Assembly: GCA_021776175.1 (NCBI GenBank)
Contig: JAJFGJ010000036.1
Location: forward strand, 183,106 to 247,105
Origin: Kiloniellaceae bacterium
GTDB lineage: Bacteria > Pseudomonadota > Alphaproteobacteria > Kiloniellales > J153
Reading direction: 5' to 3'
DNA: 64,000 nucleotides
The notes below the pieces were generated by a model that saw only the letters and a list, made by a program, of their open reading frames with translations, had not been told where the DNA came from and did no database searches. This document shows positions 60,750 through 64,000 of the stretch, one piece after another. A program made the position numbers and the translations under genes. The stretch's first letter is position 1; each line of letters begins with the position of its first letter.

Positions 60750-61715
60750 TCAAGCCACCCGGTCACGGGGCGCGCGCCCGGCGAAAAAGGCGTCCAAGTT
60801 GTCGAGAGCGCGATACCCCATGGCATCGCGGGTCTGCGCGGTCGCGCTGCCGATATGGGGCAGCAGGAAAACGTTCTCTATCTCGAAAAAGGCCGGGTCG
60901 ATGTGCGGCTCGCCCTTGTAAACGTCGAGCCCGGCGGCCGCCAACTGGCCGCTTCGCAGCGCGGCCATGAGCGCGGCCTCGTCCACAATCGCGCCGCGCG
61001 CGGTGTTGACCAGGATCGCCCCAGGAGGCAACAGCGCCAAGCGCTCGGCGTTCAGGAGGTTCACCGTCTGCGGTGTCGCCGGACAGTGCAGCGACAAAAT
61101 ATCGCAGTGCGGCAAGAGATCCTCGACGGTCTCGTGATAGATCGCGCCGGCCTCTTGCGCAGGGTCCAGGCGATTGCGCTTGGTGTAGTGAATTTCCATA
61201 TCGAAGCCGCGCGCGCGCCGAGCCGTCACCTGGCCGACACGGCCCATGCCGATCACGCCGAAGCGCTTGCCCGTGATCTGAGTGCCGACCATGAAGGCCG
61301 GGCTCCAGGATTTCCACTCTCCCGCGCGCACCAGACGCTCGCCCTCGCCCGCCCGGCGCGCCGCGCCCAGCATGCACAACATGGCAATCTCGGCGGTCGC
61401 GTCGGATAAAACGTCGGGCGTGTTGGTGACCGCGATGCCGCGTCCCTTGGCCGCCGCGAGATCGACGTGATCCACGCCGACCGAATAGTTGGCGATGATT
61501 TTGACCGAGTCCGGCAGCCGGGCGATCACCCCGGCGGGAAGATGCTCGGTGTGGCACGGCATGAGCGCGTCGGCGCCCTCGCACAGCGCTAGTAACTTGT
61601 CAGTGCCATAGACCCGGTCTTCGGGATTGAATTTCGGCCGGTAGTCGCGCTTCAGGCGCGCCTCCACCGCCGCGGGCAATTTGCGGCCAACGACGACGAC
61701 GGGCTTATCGGGCAT
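60750..61715 (-). CDS. D-isomer-specific 2-hydroxyacid dehydrogenase
   Basis: 321-residue NAD(P)-dependent enzyme of the glyoxylate/hydroxypyruvate reductase group. Dinucleotide motif VIGMGRVGQVTARRARGFDM, catalytic Arg in LVNTARGAIVDEAALM, Glu in VYKGEPHIDPAF and His in LLPHIGSATAQTRDAMG. It interconverts 2-oxo and D-2-hydroxy acids, matching the predicted solute of the adjoining dctPQM operon. Follows the M81 gene by 24 nt. Confidence 0.9.
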   Translation of the reverse strand: MPDKPVVVVGRKLPAAVEARLKRDYRPKFNPEDRVYGTDKLLALCEGADALMPCHTEHLPAGVIARLPDSVKIIANYSVGVDHVDLAAAKGRGIAVTNTPDVLSDATAEIAMLCMLGAARRAGEGERLVRAGEWKSWSPAFMVGTQITGKRFGVIGMGRVGQVTARRARGFDMEIHYTKRNRLDPAQEAGAIYHETVEDLLPHCDILSLHCPATPQTVNLLNAERLALLPPGAILVNTARGAIVDEAALMAALRSGQLAAAGLDVYKGEPHIDPAFFEIENVFLLPHIGSATAQTRDAMGYRALDNLDAFFAGRAPRDRVA

Positions 61716-61739
61716 GGGTATCCTTTCGGGTTTGCCGGC

Positions 61740-63218
61740 TCAGAGCGGTTCATTCCAGTCGAGCGGGAAAATCGGGTGGCGGATGTTTTCGAATTTGAGC
61801 TGACTATTATCGGAAGTCGTCACCCCTTCGCCGTCGCAGGCTATGGTCGCCTTGGCCAGGGGCGCGAAACCGGCGCGGTAGTGAATGCGCGATTTCAGCA
61901 GCAGATAGCGGCAATGCTGGGGCTCAATCCCGCCACTGGTGAAGATGCCCAGGTCCCAAGGCTCGTGATGCTTGGAGACCACGACGATGCGCAGGCTCTC
62001 GACTTCAAGCACGGCGGCCGGGCCGGTATTGACCTCGACCCCGGTATACATGGGCCCGCGCACGATCCAGCGGCCGTCGCTTAAGTTTCGCACCCGCCCG
62101 GTCACCCGCAAGGGTTGGCCCCTGGCGCCGATCGAGGGCATGTCGGTCTTGCCGCCCAGATCGAGCGTCACCTCGGCGCCGGCCCCGGCCTCGGCCATGA
62201 TCGCTACCGCTTGCGGGTCCCAGACCGCCGCGACCGCGACGTCCCGCAAGCCCTGGCGCAGAACCTCGGCGATCACAGCCATGGTGTCCTGGGTCCCGCC
62301 GGACCCGGTATTGTCGGCGTGGTCGAGCAGGATCACCGGGCCTTCCTCGATTTCCTTGGCCCGCGCCACCGCTGAATCCAAGGACTCGCCCTGGTAGATG
62401 AAATTCTCTCGCTCTGCCCAGGCCGCGTCCAGCAGGCGGTCGCGAGCCGCCTGTGCCGCGAGCGTATCGCCGTCGCTCATGACCACCGCCGACACCCCCG
62501 CCTCGGCGATATCGGCCAAGGGGAAGCCCCCGAACACGCTGGCGGCCAAGGCGCCCGCGCTTTCCTCTTTCCTGGTCATTTCCTGGAGCGACCCCATGGG
62601 AGCGTCCGCCGTGCCCATGCGCAAGGTCTGGGCCAGCAGGGGCACCCGGCCCCAGGACATTACGGGCGCTATCTCGCCCTCAAGAGCGCGGAGCAGAATT
62701 TTTCCGACCTGCGCCCCGACCTCGTACATGTCGACGTGAGGATAGGTCTTATACCCGATCAGGGCGGTGCAGTTGGCGATCATGCGTTCGCTCAGATTGG
62801 CGTGCAGATCGCAAGTGACCGCGATCGGCAGCTTGGGCGCCATGGCCCGCATGCGTTCGAGCAAACCGCCCTCGCCGTCCGGCTCGCCTTCCGCCACCAT
62901 GGCGCCGTGCAGGTCCAGCATCGCGCCGTCGAAGCGCCCGGACCCCAAAGCGTCGAGTATCCGCGCGCACAGGTGTTCATAGGCTTGGGCCTCGACCGGG
63001 CCGCTCGGCATGGCCTCGGCCGCGATCGGGGTCACGATCTCGGCCCCGGCGCCGCGCGCCAGGTCGATATAGGCGGCCAAGGGGTGGTTGGTGCCGGCGA
63101 AGATTTCGGGGACCGCCGCGCCCTCGGCCAAGGCCCAATCCCCAAATCGCACCAAACCGGTCGGAATCGGCGAGAAGGTGTTGGTCTCGTGCTTCATCAT
63201 GGCCAGCAGCAATCGCAT
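61740..63218 (-). CDS. M81 family metallopeptidase (MlrC-like)
   Basis: 492-residue MlrC-type zinc metallohydrolase. RLLLAMMKHETNTFSPIPTG at the N-terminus carries the first His ligand, DGAMLDLHGAMVAEGEPDGE and VTCDLHANLSERM further metal and active-site His/Asp. C-terminal half includes GPVILLDHADNTGSGGTQDT, where a substrate site is expected. Microcystinase MlrC cleaves linear peptides, but most M81 members lie in amino-acid or hydantoin-type catabolic clusters. It starts 11 nt after the N-carbamoyl hydrolase stop; both probably share a transcript. Confidence 0.88.
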   Translation of the reverse strand: MRLLLAMMKHETNTFSPIPTGLVRFGDWALAEGAAVPEIFAGTNHPLAAYIDLARGAGAEIVTPIAAEAMPSGPVEAQAYEHLCARILDALGSGRFDGAMLDLHGAMVAEGEPDGEGGLLERMRAMAPKLPIAVTCDLHANLSERMIANCTALIGYKTYPHVDMYEVGAQVGKILLRALEGEIAPVMSWGRVPLLAQTLRMGTADAPMGSLQEMTRKEESAGALAASVFGGFPLADIAEAGVSAVVMSDGDTLAAQAARDRLLDAAWAERENFIYQGESLDSAVARAKEIEEGPVILLDHADNTGSGGTQDTMAVIAEVLRQGLRDVAVAAVWDPQAVAIMAEAGAGAEVTLDLGGKTDMPSIGARGQPLRVTGRVRNLSDGRWIVRGPMYTGVEVNTGPAAVLEVESLRIVVVSKHHEPWDLGIFTSGGIEPQHCRYLLLKSRIHYRAGFAPLAKATIACDGEGVTTSDNSQLKFENIRHPIFPLDWNEPL

Positions 63219-63229
63219 GACGGGGCGCC

Positions 63230-64000
63230 TTATTCGGCGGCTTTGCCGGGCGTGGACCGGACCTCGGCCTCGATCTCCTCGCCCCGCGCGGGCAAAACCG
63301 AGCCCTTAACGGCGGTGATCAGGCTGTAGTGGGCCGGTTCCCGGTGGCGGGCGAAGTTGAAGATGTGTTCCTTATAGGGGCGGCCCATGTCCAAATCGCA
63401 CGACGCGGCGATTAATTCGTCGCCCTCGGTCACGGCGCGGGCCACGGTCTCGCCGCTGGGCGCGACGATCTGGGAGCCTCCGATCATGGGCACACCTTCC
63501 TCGACCCCGGCCTTGGCCACCGCCACGACCCAGGTGCCGTTCTGATAGGCGCCGGCCTGGAGCGAGAGCGTATTGTGGCGCCAGCTTAGGGCGTCGTGTT
63601 CGGGCGTCGGCGGGTTGTGGACCGGGGTGTTATAGCCGAGCACCACCATCTCGACCCCTTGCAGACCCATGACCCGGTAGGTCTCGGGCCAGCGCCGATC
63701 GTTACAGATGCACATGCCGATCGAGCCACCGAAGGCGTCGAAGACCCGAAAGCCCAGATCCCCGGCCTCGAAATAGCGCTTTTCCAAATGCTGGAAGGCG
63801 CGCCAAGGCTCGTGTTCGGCGTGGCCGGGCAGGTGGATCTTGCGGTACTTGCCGACGATTCGGCCCTGGGCATCGACCAGGATGGCGGTGTTAAAACGCC
63901 GGGCCCGCGCCCCCTCGCGCGCCAGTTCCGCGTAGCCGAGAGAGAACCCGAGCCCGAGGCGTTTGGCCTCGTCGAACAGCGGCCGAGTCTGGGGGCCCGG
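63230..64000 (-). CDS. N-carbamoyl-D-amino-acid hydrolase (5' end beyond the window)
   Basis: Partial nitrilase-superfamily amidase, 256 visible residues. The frame continues to the right edge. It closely follows D-carbamoylase landmarks: LGLGFSLGYAELAREGARAR, RFNTAILVDAQGRIVGKYRK (catalytic Lys in KYRKIHLPG), FQHLEKRYFEAGDLGF, catalytic Cys in CICNDRRWPETYRVMG and GYNTPVHNPPTPEHDALSWR; the catalytic Glu lies off-window. It hydrolyses N-carbamoyl-D-amino acids to D-amino acid, CO2 and ammonia. Related N-carbamoyl amidases cannot be ruled out. Confidence 0.88.
   Translation of the reverse strand, partial: PGPQTRPLFDEAKRLGLGFSLGYAELAREGARARRFNTAILVDAQGRIVGKYRKIHLPGHAEHEPWRAFQHLEKRYFEAGDLGFRVFDAFGGSIGMCICNDRRWPETYRVMGLQGVEMVVLGYNTPVHNPPTPEHDALSWRHNTLSLQAGAYQNGTWVVAVAKAGVEEGVPMIGGSQIVAPSGETVARAVTEGDELIAASCDLDMGRPYKEHIFNFARHREPAHYSLITAVKGSVLPARGEEIEAEVRSTPGKAAE

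Noticed and set aside
60491..61409. Plus-strand frames of 159 and 228 codons
   Set aside because: Partly antisense to the 2-hydroxyacid dehydrogenase and very Arg-rich; no ribosome-binding site.

Overview
The window looks like a chromosomal segment of a free-living alphaproteobacterium, most likely Rhodospirillales. It is high in GC and densely coded, and it combines a petP/petR-type regulator pair, a class III-like polyhydroxybutyrate (PHB) locus with phasin and PhaR, DUF2336 proteins, CtrA-type TTAA-N7-TTAA sites, and three solute-uptake operons (one dipeptide ABC, two TRAP). I saw no phage, transposase, CRISPR array or rRNA. One tRNA-Pro(CGG) is present.

Layout. 1-8.2 kb: AsmA-family protein (cut by the left edge), a small conserved ORF, flavin-reductase-like protein, D-lactate-dehydrogenase-type FAD oxidase divergent from a trimethylamine-dehydrogenase-like enzyme, and IlvE. 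8.4-11.2 kb: MarR (PetP-like), OmpR (PetR-like) and a histidine kinase. 11.2-15.5 kb (minus): CsaA, phasin, TetR, YbaK-like, ProC, YbjN and UbiK. 15.7-24.9 kb (plus): housekeeping run lgt - NDUFAF7-type methyltransferase - pgeF - M24-fold protein - lipoprotein - prs - L25 - pth - ychF - DUF427 - NrtS. 24.9-31.7 kb (minus): peptide ABC transporter led by a methyltransferase-like gene. 32.1-37.5 kb: YjbQ, a redoxin/2OG-Fe(II) oxygenase fusion, tRNA-Pro, two tandem DUF2336 genes and an unknown protein. 37.6-43.7 kb (minus): TAXI-type TRAP operon with two binding proteins, a fused permease, UspA and a secreted SUMF1-domain protein. 44.2-46.5 kb: AhpD-like protein, class V aminotransferase, cysteine-rich unknown. 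46.6-51.2 kb: phaB, phaA, phaC, phaE-like (minus) and phaR (plus). 51.2-55.4 kb: PAS-GGDEF-EAL protein, an AT-rich gap, a small unknown and a GT-C membrane protein. 55.4-64 kb (minus): TRAP dctPQM with an enlarged DctM, a 2-hydroxyacid dehydrogenase, an M81 peptidase and an N-carbamoyl-D-amino-acid hydrolase cut by the right edge.

How the parts connect. A motif close to TGTTGCAGYGCA lies upstream of the phasin gene (two copies) and phaA, with a diverged copy before phaR, which suggests one PhaR regulon split over 38 kb. The two DUF2336 paralogues carry the same CtrA-like box and downstream CATACT at identical distances from their starts, so they are probably co-regulated with the cell cycle. 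The right end reads as a catabolic region for N-carbamoyl or hydantoin-derived compounds and 2-oxo or 2-hydroxy acids. The best leads for something not yet described are the DUF2336 pair with its promoters, the DctM with a ~340-residue soluble tail, the TAXI operon with two unlike binding proteins plus UspA and SUMF1, the 200-nt phaE-like/phaC coding overlap, and three enzymes with altered active sites (TMADH-like, M24-fold, redoxin-2OG fusion).
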